NCBI RefSeq assembly: GCF_040869045.1
Contig: NC_090319.1
Coordinates: 64,452,779-64,516,778 of the forward strand
Source: Eurosta solidaginis
Lineage: Eukaryota > Arthropoda > Insecta > Diptera > Tephritidae
Length of the DNA: 64,000 nucleotides
Direction: 5' to 3'
Numbering within the stretch: the stretch's first letter is position 1; every line of letters starts with the position of its first letter. The notes beneath the pieces are model-generated. The model saw only the letters and a program-made list of their open reading frames with translations. It had not been told where the DNA came from and made no database searches. Below are positions 32,201 to 42,957 of the stretch, piece by piece. A program made the translations under genes and the position numbers.

Positions 32201-32710
32201 ATACAAGCATACATATACAGTATTTTTAAAGATAAAGAAAAATCAAACAAATTCTAAATCTTTCGTTATTATGATGCATAGCAAAATATACACACATCGC
32301 AGTGGAGAGTTGGGTGTTATTGTTTAGATGACAAAAAAAATTAAATGTATGCTGTTCCAGTTGCTTACGTTGACGGTTTCGCTTTTTCATTTTTTTTTTT
32401 TTTGTTTTTTTTTTTTTAACGAGAACGAAAGTTTTGTTGTTGTGTCATGCAGGATATGTCGTTGTCGTTGACGTTTCACAACTTCAATTTTCCTTTACGT
32501 TTCATAATACAAAATTTGTTTCTACTTCTACAAAATAACTTTTTATCTCTTTATAGCAAATTTTTTTGCTTTTCTCATTTTTCTTGCCTACTCCTCTATA
32601 CTTTGACCGTCTTAACTGGCAAATAATTATCATCCTGCAGTTATTTGTTAAGTTTGTACGCAAAAATCTGATGTATTGACTGCACACTGCTGTTTTGCGT
32701 ATGTTCTGTA
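29291..32710. other. A+T-rich DNA, possibly 3' UTR of a minus-strand gene
   Basis: No gene or transposon was recognised. Long poly(T) runs (for example near 31565, 31670 and 32390) and many ATTTTT words. If the terminal exon at 32711-32786 is real, its 3' UTR would extend into this stretch on the minus strand; the poly(A) site cannot be chosen because AATAAA-type words are frequent. Confidence 0.35.
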
Positions 32711-32786
32711 TTAACACTGTTCGAAAATTGGAATAATTGGAGATGTCGGCCAATCTTCCTCCTCCTCAGAGCTGATACTTTCGGTT
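32711..32786 (-). CDS. Candidate terminal coding exon of an unidentified host gene
   Basis: On the minus strand a pyrimidine-rich stretch ending TTTTTCTTTTACAG forms a near-ideal splice acceptor with its AG at 32788-32787. The following 76 bases, one base of a split codon plus 24 codons and TAA, encode an acidic tail beginning TESIS and ending SEEEEDWPTSPIIPIFEQC. The base composition is far less A+T-rich than on either side, and the glutamate run followed by a Pro/Ile-rich C-terminus looks like a protein tail rather than random A+T-rich translation. The upstream exon would lie at higher coordinates, perhaps beyond the transposons. I cannot name the gene. Chance cannot be excluded for so short a frame. 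Confidence 0.5.
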
Positions 32787-32790
32787 CTGT

Positions 32791-33770
32791 AAAAGAAAAA
32801 GTAAGCAGTTTTAGATAATGTAAAGATAATTAAAATTTGAAATACAAAAATTTTTAAATATTTCAATGCAATATAAGAAAAATTATAGTTTCTGCTGATT
32901 TCGAAAAGATCTCATACACTATTTTTATTCATTACAGAATTCTTTTTTTTTTCAAAGGAAAACAAATTTTGCACATTATATGGGAGAACCCAGCTATTGA
33001 CTTGACGTTAGGAAAAACTCAGCGAGTGCACATAAACCAAATCTGTGGAGCAAAATCAGAGACTTTTAAGAAAAGGGAAAAAGAGAAAAAGGGAATTTAT
33101 ATAGCCAAGGAAGACGAAAATTACAAGAAAAAGGAGAGGTAAAAGAAGCTGGAGGAGAAAGAGTAAAAAAAGATATTTCTGACGATGACGATGGTAATGA
33201 TGATGCTCATTATGGTGGTGATAATTAAAAGGAAATGAAGAAAAAGTTCATTTATTGCAACAGTCACGGTTACGTACCGGGTGCGGTTACAATTAAAGTT
33301 GCGGTTTTGGTTAGTGCTCTGTTACATTAGTCAATAATATGACACTTAGCCAAAATTCAAACTCAACTCTTTTTTTTTTCGAGATTTGATTGCATGGAGG
33401 AGGACCTTCTTATATCTGAAAGTCCCAGTTCCAGGTTATTGTCCAATACATAAAATGATTAATTTCTGGATTAACTTTCCAAAGTATGTAAGTAATTTAG
33501 GCTCCACTAGTACACAATGGTAATACCAACTGGCCAGAACCATGTGTAGCAGCTTGCTATTTGTATTTAACTATGTGCTTTGTAAACTGGTTTTTTCATG
33601 GCACCACGCCAGGTTATATTCAAATTGTCTTAAGTTGTTAATTATCCATTTAATTATTGTAATTATTTTTCATATTCACTCTAGTCATGTGTACATGACA
33701 AAATTATTAATTATTAAAATTCAATATATGGCTTGTTGCCATGTTATTTCAGTATCCCGTTATGGGTAAA
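32791..33770. other. A+T-rich and purine-rich spacer
   Basis: No gene was seen. A purine-rich stretch (AAGGGAAAAAGAGAAAAAGGG and following) at about 33065-33180 and GATGATG-like triplets at about 33180-33230. If the exon at 32711-32786 is real, this is intron. Confidence 0.4.
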
Positions 33771-34036
33771 GTCCCGTTCGTATATAATTTTTATGGCGTC
33801 ACGCTAGGTTCTCCATTAATTTATGTATGTATGTATAATATTAGGTTAGGTTTTTTCTTGGCACCACGCCATTTTTCCAATGTCACTGATTCGGGTACAA
33901 GTCCCGTTCGTATATAAAAACCTTTTGATTTGTATGGCATCACGCCAGGTTTTCCGTTAGTTTATATATGTATGTAAATTTTTTAGGTTAGTTTTTTAAT
34001 TGGCACCACGCCATTTTTCCAATGTCACTGATTCCT
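33771..34036. repeat. Tandem repeat, two 130-bp units
   Basis: Units start at GTCCCGTTCGTATATAA (33771 and 33901) and run through a (C/T)ATGGC(G/A)TCACGC word, a TATGTATGTA stretch and GGCACCACGCCATTTTTCCA to TGTCACTGATTC. A partial third occurrence of GGCACCACGCCAGGTT lies upstream at about 33600. Confidence 0.8.
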
Positions 34037-34282
34037 ATTAGGAGTGCATAAAACCGCCCTAACTCCAGGTCAGGGAGGCACTGCATCTCCTAACTTCGCC
34101 AAAACGCCCGAGGGACGCACCGAAGCCAACCTTGTGGACTCTTTAATTTTTCACTCAACGCAAAAAGCCCAAAAATTTACGTTGAGTAGAGGATGACCCG
34201 AACGACCGCTCGCGCGAAAAGACAAGACCGGAATGAAACTCAACTCCAAAGAATTTCGCGCTAAAATATTAGTTCGCCTTGA
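34037..34282. other. GC-richer segment of unknown origin
   Basis: CCGCCCTAACTCCAGGTCAG and CGCCCGAGGGACGCACCGAA-type sequence distinguishes this stretch from its A+T-rich surroundings. No coding frame was recognised on either strand. It may be the tail of an unrecognised transposon. Confidence 0.3.
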
Positions 34283-34510
34283 AATTTAAAGATTTTCCGA
34301 GCTGTACAATTCTTGGAACTCAACTTTAAAGTTTTTCGAACTTGAATGTTTTTGAGCTCAAACGTTAGAGTTTTTCAAGCTGCCACATATTTACGAACTC
34401 AAAATGCAAAGCTTTTCGAACTGCAACACTTTTCGCACTCCTATTTTAAATTTTTCGAACATAAAAATTGTATCTAACTCGAATTGCAAAGTTATTCGTG
34501 GTGGAATATT
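34283..34510. repeat. Degenerate TTTTTCGAAC-containing minisatellite, array 2
   Basis: Units of roughly 30-40 bp containing TTTTTCGAAC or TTTTCGAACT, separated by AACTCAA(A/C)TT-like sequence. Related to the array at 28961-29290. A poly(A) run follows at about 34535. Confidence 0.65.
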
Positions 34511-34789
34511 ATTTATATTAATTTTTGTTCATCAAAAAAAAAAAAAAAAAAAAAAAACAGCGATTTGAACAAGTATTCGAATAGTTTGTCCAAAAAACAA
34601 TGCATTGATAAATTTATTGCCGAGTGTTTGCGTATCGACTTAGAATGCTGAATTATCATTTTTAGCTCAGATTTCAAAGCTCTCTGCTCATCTTACTGCG
34701 GTGTGAACGGCAAAAAATCAACCTCAAATCAACTTGTGTAAAAATGTGATTACATAAAGGGTGTTAAGTTATGGTTATTCGTTGCTAGG

Positions 34790-35215
34790 ATTGTGGGTAC
34801 TATGTCGTATACGCTAGCGAGTTTGGTTACGGTTACGGCGCTATTATCAGTCTTATGGTTGCGGTTATGGTGACAGCTTCGCCGACTCTTACGGTTACGG
34901 TTACGGTAGCAAATGTAGTAGCGCCTACAGTTACGTTTATGTCAATCATAGCGGTCACGGCGACGCTTATTGTACCATTAACTGTTATAGGGGAGCTGAT
35001 AATTATGGTCGCAGTTAATGCCCCGATTACGTCCATGTTAATGGTTACAGTCACGGTAACTATTATAGCTACAAATGCAGTGACGAACATGATTACAATT
35101 ACAAAAAAGTTTATAGTTACGACCACGATTACTATTCTGGTTACATCTACGATCACGGTTACAATTACGGGTAAAGTCAAGGTTACCAGTTTAATTAAAA
35201 TACCGACAGCAAATT
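34790..35215. repeat. Degenerate (GGTTAC)n tract
   Basis: GGTTAC/GTTACG hexamers recur with many substitutions. Both strands translate into Val/Thr/Ile-rich open frames, which reflects the repeat and not a gene. Confidence 0.8.
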
Positions 35216-35562
35216 AGAGCACATTTTTTATAGAGTGGTGACGGAGTTGTTAAGGAACTCATTCTATATGGAAAAATTATTGAAAGCCCAGTGGCAGCAA
35301 TAGTTTTGTCGTCATTCCGGAATAATAAATAAAAGTAAAAATTTGTCAGTCGTTATTTCGAAGAATTTTTTATTATTCCATTTTTTGTTCAATGGATTGC
35401 ATTCGTTGCATTGCAATACTGAAATAAGTGCATTGAACAGTCTTTTGCACGTCTGTGTTACAAAAACGATCTGGTGATACGAAGGGATTGAAATAGAAGA
35501 CTTGAGTAAGAGTGACGCTTTTTCGTGTGAGACTGCCGATTATTTCTACACCATTTCCAGAT

Positions 35563-36106
35563 GGATTTTAGAAAGGGTTAATTGGAAATAAGAATAATCA
35601 ATTGGATTTTCGAAAGCATTGGTTGGATTTTCGAAAGCATTGGTTGGATTTTAGAATTGTTCACTCGACTTTCGAAAGCATCAATTGGCATTTAGAACTG
35701 TCAATCGGATTTTAGAGAACGTCATTTGGGTTTTAGAAAACATTCAAAAGTTCAAATTTACTCTTTCTGAAATCTAATTGACCTTTTCTAAAACGGCCAT
35801 AACCGTCTAAACGGTTAAGCGCCAATTTAGTAAGTAATTTGAATACATATGAAGGAGTGCAGTTAAATGAACCCGTTTCGTTTTTTCAAAAACTCCATTT
35901 ACGTTTTCTAAAATCCCACTAACAGTTCTTAAATCCAAATGACACTTTCAAAACTCCAACTGACAATTCTAAAATCCAATTGACGCTTTCCAGAATGCAA
36001 TTGACAATTCTAAAATCTAACTGACGCTTTCGAAAATCCAACTGACTAATATAAAATCTAATTAAATTTTTCTAAAATACAGTTGACACTTTCTAAAATC
36101 CAACTT
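35563..36106. repeat. Minisatellite in inverted halves (about 20-bp unit)
   Basis: The left half (35563-35752) repeats TTGGATTTTAGAAAGC(A/G)TC-like units about eight times. The right half (about 35880-36106) repeats the reverse complement, (A/T)TGAC(A/G)CTTTCTAAAATCCAA, about ten times. A single unit in right-half orientation lies at about 35765. Roughly 125 bp of other sequence lies between, so the RNA or single strand could form a long imperfect hairpin. Confidence 0.8.
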
Positions 36107-37544
36107 GAAGTGAAGTAAATTCTATTCAGTTATACACCAATAATATTGTAACATGAAAGTCCCTTTTTCGAAAGATCTAAAATTGGCCCTTTTCAATTAA
36201 TCAATTTTGCTGCGACATATCCCTCCCTCAAATCGGATATTTCCTACGGTCTGTCATCACTGTTGAGAAAATCGATAGGTCTATCTATCCCTCAGTTTTC
36301 ATATGGGGAGCGATTTTTTTATATGGATTTTAGTTACCTCTTGAGATGGACGTTTCTTATTGTGGCTATGCTCGGAACGCCCTGACGCGCTTTGGTCTGG
36401 GCCTGCTTATCAAGCTGCCTAAGTGCTCATATTTTAAGCTCACTTTACATTATTGGCAAGCACGAAAAAACCTCGAACTCTTGTATAATAGCAAAGCAAA
36501 ATTTTCCTTTTATATAAAACACATATTTTGTTTGAGTTTAAAAAACAATGAACGCAAATTGTCAGTTGTTTTTTGATTACTTAAGAATTTACTTAGCGAT
36601 CAAGAAATAAGATTGCTTTGTGGCCATATTCAGGTTATAAATTTTTTTTAATAATAAAAACAATGATAAATGATAAGAAGAAAGTTAATTAGAAGTGAAA
36701 ATAAGCAAGTTGTATACACATACATACAATTTGGTTTGCTCGTGCCTCGTTTCAATGCAATGAACTTGAAAGCGATAAAAAATTTTGTGTTTTTTATTAT
36801 TTTGAAATTTCAGACAATCTTCAGCAGCTTATAACTACATATATATAAATATACATATGTGCGTTCAATGATGTTCTAAGAATGTTTTATTCTTAACGGA
36901 AAAACGTTAAAAATATTTAAGTGGCTATACGTTCTGAAATAAAAAAACAATAAAAAAATTAAAAACAAAATTTTCAACATTAAAAAAAATTTAAAAGCAA
37001 ATCAAATTTTGGCATTCATTGATAAAAAAAAAATATACAAAAAAACGAGTCATGGCTGGGTTAATATCGGCTGATGATTAAAATAACCCCCTATCTGGAC
37101 TGTCGTTTCAAAAACGCCCCCCACCTCAGAAAACTTTCAAAATTCCATTGAAGTACGCCCTATCTAATGATTTGTTTCAAAAACGCAGTTAGTTGGGGCG
37201 TTTATGAAAAAAATTCTAAAGTAGGCCGTTTTTGAAGCAAGTTCTGAAATAGTTTTTGTAAAATATTTTGAGATATGGCGTTTTCGCACTGACAGCCGAG
37301 ATATGGTGGTGTTCCACTCTGGCGCCTGTATGATTGCAATTGTATAACAAAAAAGTCCCAGTAAGTGAATATAAACCAAATTAGAAAATTAGGTGAATTA
37401 GGATACCAAGGAAGAGATTAGCGTAAAGGGGGAGAAGAAAAGGAAGTAAATGGATGTAGGGTTATTTACTTGTTATAAATATACTTGTTATATTTTAAAA
37501 TTTATTATTATTAGATTGTTTATTTTTATTTATTCATAATGCTA

Positions 37545-37587
<43 letters not shown>

Positions 37588-38564
37588 TGATTTAAGCATC
37601 TATATGATTGATACGATTATCACTAGCTAATAGGATTTCAAGATTTTTTTGTTTCATCAAAACAGTTTTGTATGTGATCAAAACGATTATTGTATATTTT
37701 CAACTCCCGTAAAGTATTCAGACACCCAATTCTTGCGGCAGATCGGAAAGTTGATTGCATGACAAATTCAGCAAAGTAAGGCGTGTAAATAGAGACACAA
37801 ATGCTGGTACTTTAGTTAGTTGATTCTTGGCAAACACCAAATCACTAGCACAGTCCTTGAGAAGTTGAAGCGATTCAGGTAATGTATCTTATCATGGATT
37901 GTTGATAGATATTGTATTGTAATAGTACAGATTTTAATTTTATAATTGTTTTATTTTTGTTCACTATTGTATTAAAAATTTAAAGATTCTTGTTCAAATA
38001 ATTTAGTGATGTTGAAGCGAAAATTTTCCATATAAACTATTTTGTAAATAATAGTATTTATTTTAGTCAAAATTCTTTTAGATGTTTTTACACTATAAAA
38101 ATGTTTACTTTATTTTAGAATATGTTTCTGTTAATCAAATTTCTATATAAAATAGTCTTTGAGTTTTAAACTAATCACTGCCTTAATGATCTGGCTTTTC
38201 TTTAATAACATTTCCGTATCATTGTGTAGGCACATGTATGTGATAATTATAGTCACATTAACATTTATAATTCACTAGTTCTGCATTTAACAACGTTGAC
38301 TTAAATCCAAATTCGTTGTACAAGTATGCACGTTCAAATAATTTTAGGTCCGTTGGTAGGATCGCCAATATAGTTAAGATAATAACTATTTTTCTAAAAT
38401 ATTATTATTTTATTTGTTGAAAATCAATCTCGCAAAAATTATTTATTTTCACATTTTTAAAAATTCTAAAATATCTAACTTAAAAATTTTCATTTTGAAA
38501 GAACATTAAAAGTAAAGTAAAATTAAAATAATTTACAAAAATACAGTATATTTATTTTAAGTAG
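36107..38564. other. A+T-rich spacer with a (TA)n microsatellite
   Basis: No gene was recognised. The (TA)n run is at 37547-37582. GTTTCAAAAACGCC-like words occur in direct and inverted orientation at about 37105-37225. The last bases are the left target duplication of the LINE that follows. Confidence 0.45.
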
Positions 38565-38579
38565 ATAACCCTACATTTA
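38565..38579. repeat. Target-site duplication, left copy
   Basis: ATAACCCTACATTTA, identical to 39893-39907, flanks the LINE insertion. Confidence 0.9.
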
Positions 38580-39892
38580 GGTTAGGTTAGGTGAGGTGGT
38601 AGCTGCCCTGATAAGGATAGCTCACTTGGACAACACGAAGGTCCGTTGTGATACCACATACACCAAAAATAGCGGTGACTTAGATCTAGCTACTTAGAGA
38701 ATCGTTGAGTAGCAACGATAAAGCTCCGAATGATACCGATCTCAACTTTGGATAAATCCTCGGGAGATCCAAGTGAGTCGCCGAAGTACTTTCGCTTAGT
38801 TCTGGCAAAAGCTGGGCAATCAAGCATAAAGCGATTTGGTGATTCCACTTCATTGTTCTCCATACAGCTGCAGCAGGATGGAGTTTCCAGTATATTGAGA
38901 CGTACCGCATGCATACCCATCGGACAATGCCCTATCAAAACCCCAATGACCATTGATAGGTGAGCCTTAGTGAATCCAACTATTTCAGCAGACCTCCTGC
39001 CATTCACTTTCTGCCAGAAAGATCTTGCTACCCTGCAAGACGTGGTGTCCACGCAACGTTTGCTGAGCTGACTCGAGGCCCAGCTATGGAGAAGCAATCC
39101 ACAGTTGGCCAGCGGAATTCCGAAATCCCTACAGCCATCTTCATTCGGTTCAGTTGTACCGATGCGGGCTAAGAGATACGCTTGACAGTTACCCGGGATA
39201 TCACTATGGCCCGGGACCCAGATAATCTTAATTGTAAACTAACTCGATGCAATCGCAAGCGAGGCCAGGCACTCCCAGATCACCCTCGATCGCACTCAAG
39301 GCCTTGATAGCCGCTTGGCTATCAGAGTAGATGTTAAATTCCCTAACCGTAATAGCACTGGATAGCATTCCATCCACCGCATCCTTAATCGCAGCAACTT
39401 CCGCTTGGAATACACTGCAGTGATCAGCCAACTTAAACTTGCGGCTTACATTTAGCTCTTGACAGAAGACCCCCCGCAATACCTTTCCGTCCAACTTCGA
39501 CCCATCCGTGAATAAGTTAACCGGTCCCATGCCCCACATAATTCCTCTTCCCACTCCTCCATCGCGGGAAAGACTAGGGTGAAGGTTGCATAGGAAGCAG
39601 TCATCGGTATACAATAGTCCGTCCTGTCCGAGATAAAGTCGAAATTAGTAAGAAGGCTAGAGTGTCCGAAGTAAGAAAGCCCATAACCCATATCACGAAG
39701 CCTGACCAACGACCGGGCCGCGGCTGCCTTTCCCGCAATATCTACTGAATGTATGTTCAGCATGACATTCAGTGCCAAGGTAGGTGTTCTTCTCAGAGCG
39801 CCACTGATACCAATAAGCGCCGTCCGTTGCACTGACACTAACATTTTGGAGGTGCTCGCCGTGTCTAGTGCTTTCCACCAGACCAGCACCCC
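38580..39892 (-). pseudogene. 5'-truncated RNase H-bearing LINE with (CCTAA)n tail
   Basis: The minus strand encodes the RT thumb (GVLVWWKALDTASTSKMLVS at about 39890), a linker, RNase H (LFTDGSKLDG, FQAEVAAIKDAV, IYSDSQAAIKAL: catalytic Asp, Glu, Asp) and a Cys-rich C-terminus (GHSDIPGNCQ, CCSCMENNEVESPNRFMLDC). It then reaches a 3' end of CACCTAACCTAACCTAA. Frame changes near 39560 and 39230 break it. The 15-bp perfect target duplication and the loss of everything before the thumb show ordinary 5'-truncated target-primed insertion. RNase H downstream of RT places it in the I/LOA/R1-like group. Same family as X and Y at 20-21 kb. Confidence 0.85.
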
Positions 39893-39907
39893 ATAACCCT
39901 ACATTTA
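39893..39907. repeat. Target-site duplication, right copy
   Basis: ATAACCCTACATTTA, identical to 38565-38579. Confidence 0.9.
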
Positions 39908-39960
39908 CTCCCGCTCAATATATTTGGTAATAAACCAAATATTTATTTTATTTTTAAAAA

Positions 39961-41259
39961 TTTATTATACCTGTCATGAAAATGAAATGGTATATTAATT
40001 TCGTCACGAAACCGAAAATTGTAAGTCCTTAAAGGAAAATAGATAGACCCACCATTAAGTATACCGAAATAATCAGGTTGAAGAGCTGAGTTGATTTAGC
40101 CATGTCCGTCTGTCCGTCTGTCCGTCTGTCTGTTTGTATGCAAACTAGTCCCTCAATTTTTGAGATATCTTGATAAAATTTGGTGAGCAGGTGTATTTGG
40201 GTGTCCGATTAGACATTTGTCGGAACCGACCGGATCGGACCACTATAGCATATATCCTCCATACAACCGATTTTTCAGAAAAAGAGGATTTTTGTAATAT
40301 CTTACCCAATTTAACAGATTGAAGCTTCAAACTTCACCATATACTTTCGTATATTGCACATATTGTTGCCTGAAAAAATTTATGAGATCGGTCGTATATA
40401 TAGTATATATCCCCCACAACCGATTGTTCAGATAAGGAACTTTTCGTAATTACTGCCCTATTTTAAGAGCTAGAGGCTTCAAATTTCAGCGAATGCTTAC
40501 GTATATAGCATATATTATTGTCTGAAAAAATCATAAAGATCGGTGGTATATATAGTATATATATGGTGGTATATATAGTATATATATATAGTATATATAT
40601 ATATATTTTCGCAAATTTTAGCCCCATTTTAACAGCTAGAAGCTTCAAATTTCACCGAATATTTACTTATATAGCATATATTGTTGTCTGAAAAAATCAT
40701 AGAGATCGGTTGTATATATAGTATATATCTCATACAACCGATTGTTCAGATAAGAAACTTTTCGCAATTTCTACCCCATTTTAACAGCTATAAGCTTCAA
40801 ATTTCACCGATTGGTTACGTATATAGCATATATTGTTATCTGAAAAAATCAGAGAGATCGGTTGTATATATAGTATATATCTCATACAACCGATTGTTCA
40901 GATAAGAAACTTTGCGCAATTTCTGCCCCGTTTTAACAGTTAGAAGCTTCAAATTTCACAAAATGCTTTCGTATATAGCATATATTGTTGTCTGAAAAAA
41001 TCATAGAGATCGGTGGTATATATATTATATACTTCATATAAACTGTCATATTGACCCCTTTTTTACGGCTAGAAGCTTCAAGATTCATCAAATTTCATCA
41101 AATAGTTACGTTTACGTCATATATTTTTGAAATACGTGATTCGTAGCCATAGTTTTTACATGCAGACCACAAAAAACGTGAAGCTTTGCATCCTCACACA
41201 GATTACCTACCTATTTTTATACCTTTCATGAAAATGAAATGGTATATTAATTTCGTCAC
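39961..41259. repeat. Higher-order tandem repeat, first unit (left of the copia insertion)
   Basis: Starts with a hairpin-forming TATACC...ATGGTATA segment, then TTAATTTCGTCACGAAACCG, a run of CTGTCCGTCTGTCCG, and GATATCTTGATAAAATTTGG. Five to six subunits of about 150 bp follow, containing GAAGCTTCAAATTTCACC, ATATAGCATATATTGTTG, TCTGAAAAAATCA, TATATAGTATATAT and CAACCGATTGTTCAGATAAG. The array continues at 54378 after the nested LTR elements. Short open frames across it repeat from unit to unit and are not genes. Confidence 0.9.
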
Positions 41260-41486
41260 TGTTGGTAGGAATTTGGAAGGGGATTTGTATACTTGCGTGA
41301 ATGTCCGGTACAATAAAAGAAAAGCACTTCTTAGTTCAACGATTTAGTGAGGACTAAAAGATAAAATTCATGTGTACATATAGTTAACTCATCAATATAT
41401 GTAATATGTCTTATTCATTCTAATTATTAGAAATATGTTCTCAATAGGAAATATTGAACTTAAAACTCCAAGTTATTATTTCAACA
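41260..41486 (-). repeat. 3' LTR of the copia-like element
   Basis: 227 bp. Preceded on the minus strand by the purine tract AAGAAAGAG (about 41487-41495). Confidence 0.93.
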
Positions 41487-41514
41487 CTCTTTCTTAAGTT
41501 AAATATTTCTTCAG

Positions 41515-42957
41515 TTAATTTTTAAGACCAAGCATTTGAACAAATTTTACATGTTTCTGTTTTTGCAGATTTTTTGTAAAAATATCAGAAACATTTTCAT
41601 TTGTGGAGACGTACTCTAATTCTATTACTTTTTGTTCGACAACTTCTCGGATATAATGATATTTCAAATCTATGTGCTTGGTTCGCTTGTGGAACACAGG
41701 GTTCTTTGAAATTTGTATTGCGCTCATGTTGTCGCCTTTTAACTTAACAGGACCGATGTCGTGAATAAAACCAACTTCTTTAAGTAAGCGCCGCAGATAT
41801 ACAGCCTCTTTTGCTGCCGTACTTAAAGCGATGTACTCAGCCTCTGTGCTGCTCAATGCGACTACATCTTGCTTCTTTGCTTGCCAGGAAAAAGCGCTAC
41901 CCGCCAAAAAGAACGAATAACCGGTGTATGACTTCCTATCTAAATCGTTACTCGCCCAATCCGCATCCGCATAGCCTTTTACCGGTTTACCATTTTTGCA
42001 GTAGTGTAACTTTAAATTGATGGTTTTTGATAAGTATCGTAGGACATGTTTTGCACCAGCCTCATGTTCGGTGTGGGGTTCTTGGTTTCTTTGTGCTAAT
42101 AAACTTACTGCGTGCATAATGTCTGGCCGCGTTGAAATGGCCAAGTACATTAAAGATCCAATTAACGATTGATAGCTTGTTGCATCTATTTTAGTGCACT
42201 TGTCATTTCTGCAGCTTACTTGAAAACCAGGATCTAGAGGTGTGCTTACCGGACGACATGATGTCACACCATACATACTCAATAACTCGTTTATATAGTT
42301 CTTCTGACACACAGAAATCGCACCTGTCTTACCCTGACGTTCTATTTCGAAGCCAAGAAAAAATGTAATTGCCCCGCTATCGTGTAGTTGAAATTTAGAC
42401 GATAATGATTTTTTAATGCTCGCAATCTCTTTCTCGCTTGGACATGCTAAGATAAGATCGTCGACATAAACGGCAATGTAACTATAACTACCATTGTATT
42501 GTTTGACATACAAACACGGTTCGCTTTTGCATGGGCTGAAACCTATATCTTTCAATGCTACATCAAGAGTACTATTCCAGTGTCGCCCAGACTGCTTTAA
42601 GCCGTAAATGGCTTTATTTAGCTTTAAAACTTTATTAGGATTTTTATTGTCTACAAATTCTTCTGGTTGTTTAAGGTAAATTTCTTCCGTAAGCTTACTA
42701 TTGAGATATGCATTGGAAATATCGATCTGATGTAAGTGAAGCTCTTTCTCAACGGCAATAGCAAGTAGCATAGGAATTGTTTCATATCGTATTACAGGCG
42801 AAAAAGTTTCCCAGTAATTTAAACCCAGCTGCTGACTGCAGCCTTTTGCTACTAGTCTCGACTTGAACTTTTGAATATTGCCATCTGAATCACGTTTTAT
42901 TCGAAAAACCCACTTCGATCCAATCGCTTTTTGACCATCAGGCAGATCTACTGCTGA
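41515..42957 (-). CDS. copia reverse transcriptase and RNase H (after an in-frame TAG)
   Basis: Continues the gag-pol frame after the TAG at 42958-42960. Reverse transcriptase shows KWVFRIKRDSDG, ETFSPVIRYETI, HLHQIDISNAYLNSKL (first catalytic Asp), KAIYGLKQSGRHW and AVYVDDLILACP (YVDD box). RNase H shows YADADWASNDLDRKSYTGY (Asp), SSTEAEYIALSTAAKEAVYL (Glu) and KGDNMSAIQI (Asp), and ends KNVKFVQMLGL-like. There is no ATG directly after the TAG; the first Met is at 42771. This half is therefore part of the polyprotein, made only by readthrough or if the TAG is a recent mutation. The frame is otherwise intact to its stop. Confidence 0.92.
   Translation of the reverse strand, partial: SAVDLPDGQKAIGSKWVFRIKRDSDGNIQKFKSRLVAKGCSQQLGLNYWETFSPVIRYETIPMLLAIAVEKELHLHQIDISNAYLNSKLTEEIYLKQPEEFVDNKNPNKVLKLNKAIYGLKQSGRHWNSTLDVALKDIGFSPCKSEPCLYVKQYNGSYSYIAVYVDDLILACPSEKEIASIKKSLSSKFQLHDSGAITFFLGFEIERQGKTGAISVCQKNYINELLSMYGVTSCRPVSTPLDPGFQVSCRNDKCTKIDATSYQSLIGSLMYLAISTRPDIMHAVSLLAQRNQEPHTEHEAGAKHVLRYLSKTINLKLHYCKNGKPVKGYADADWASNDLDRKSYTGYSFFLAGSAFSWQAKKQDVVALSSTEAEYIALSTAAKEAVYLRRLLKEVGFIHDIGPVKLKGDNMSAIQISKNPVFHKRTKHIDLKYHYIREVVEQKVIELEYVSTNENVSDIFTKNLQKQKHVKFVQMLGLKN

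Noticed and set aside
34833..35217. Overlapping 115- and 120-codon Val/Thr-rich frames
   Set aside because: Both follow from the degenerate (GGTTAC)n tract, and they mirror each other on opposite strands.
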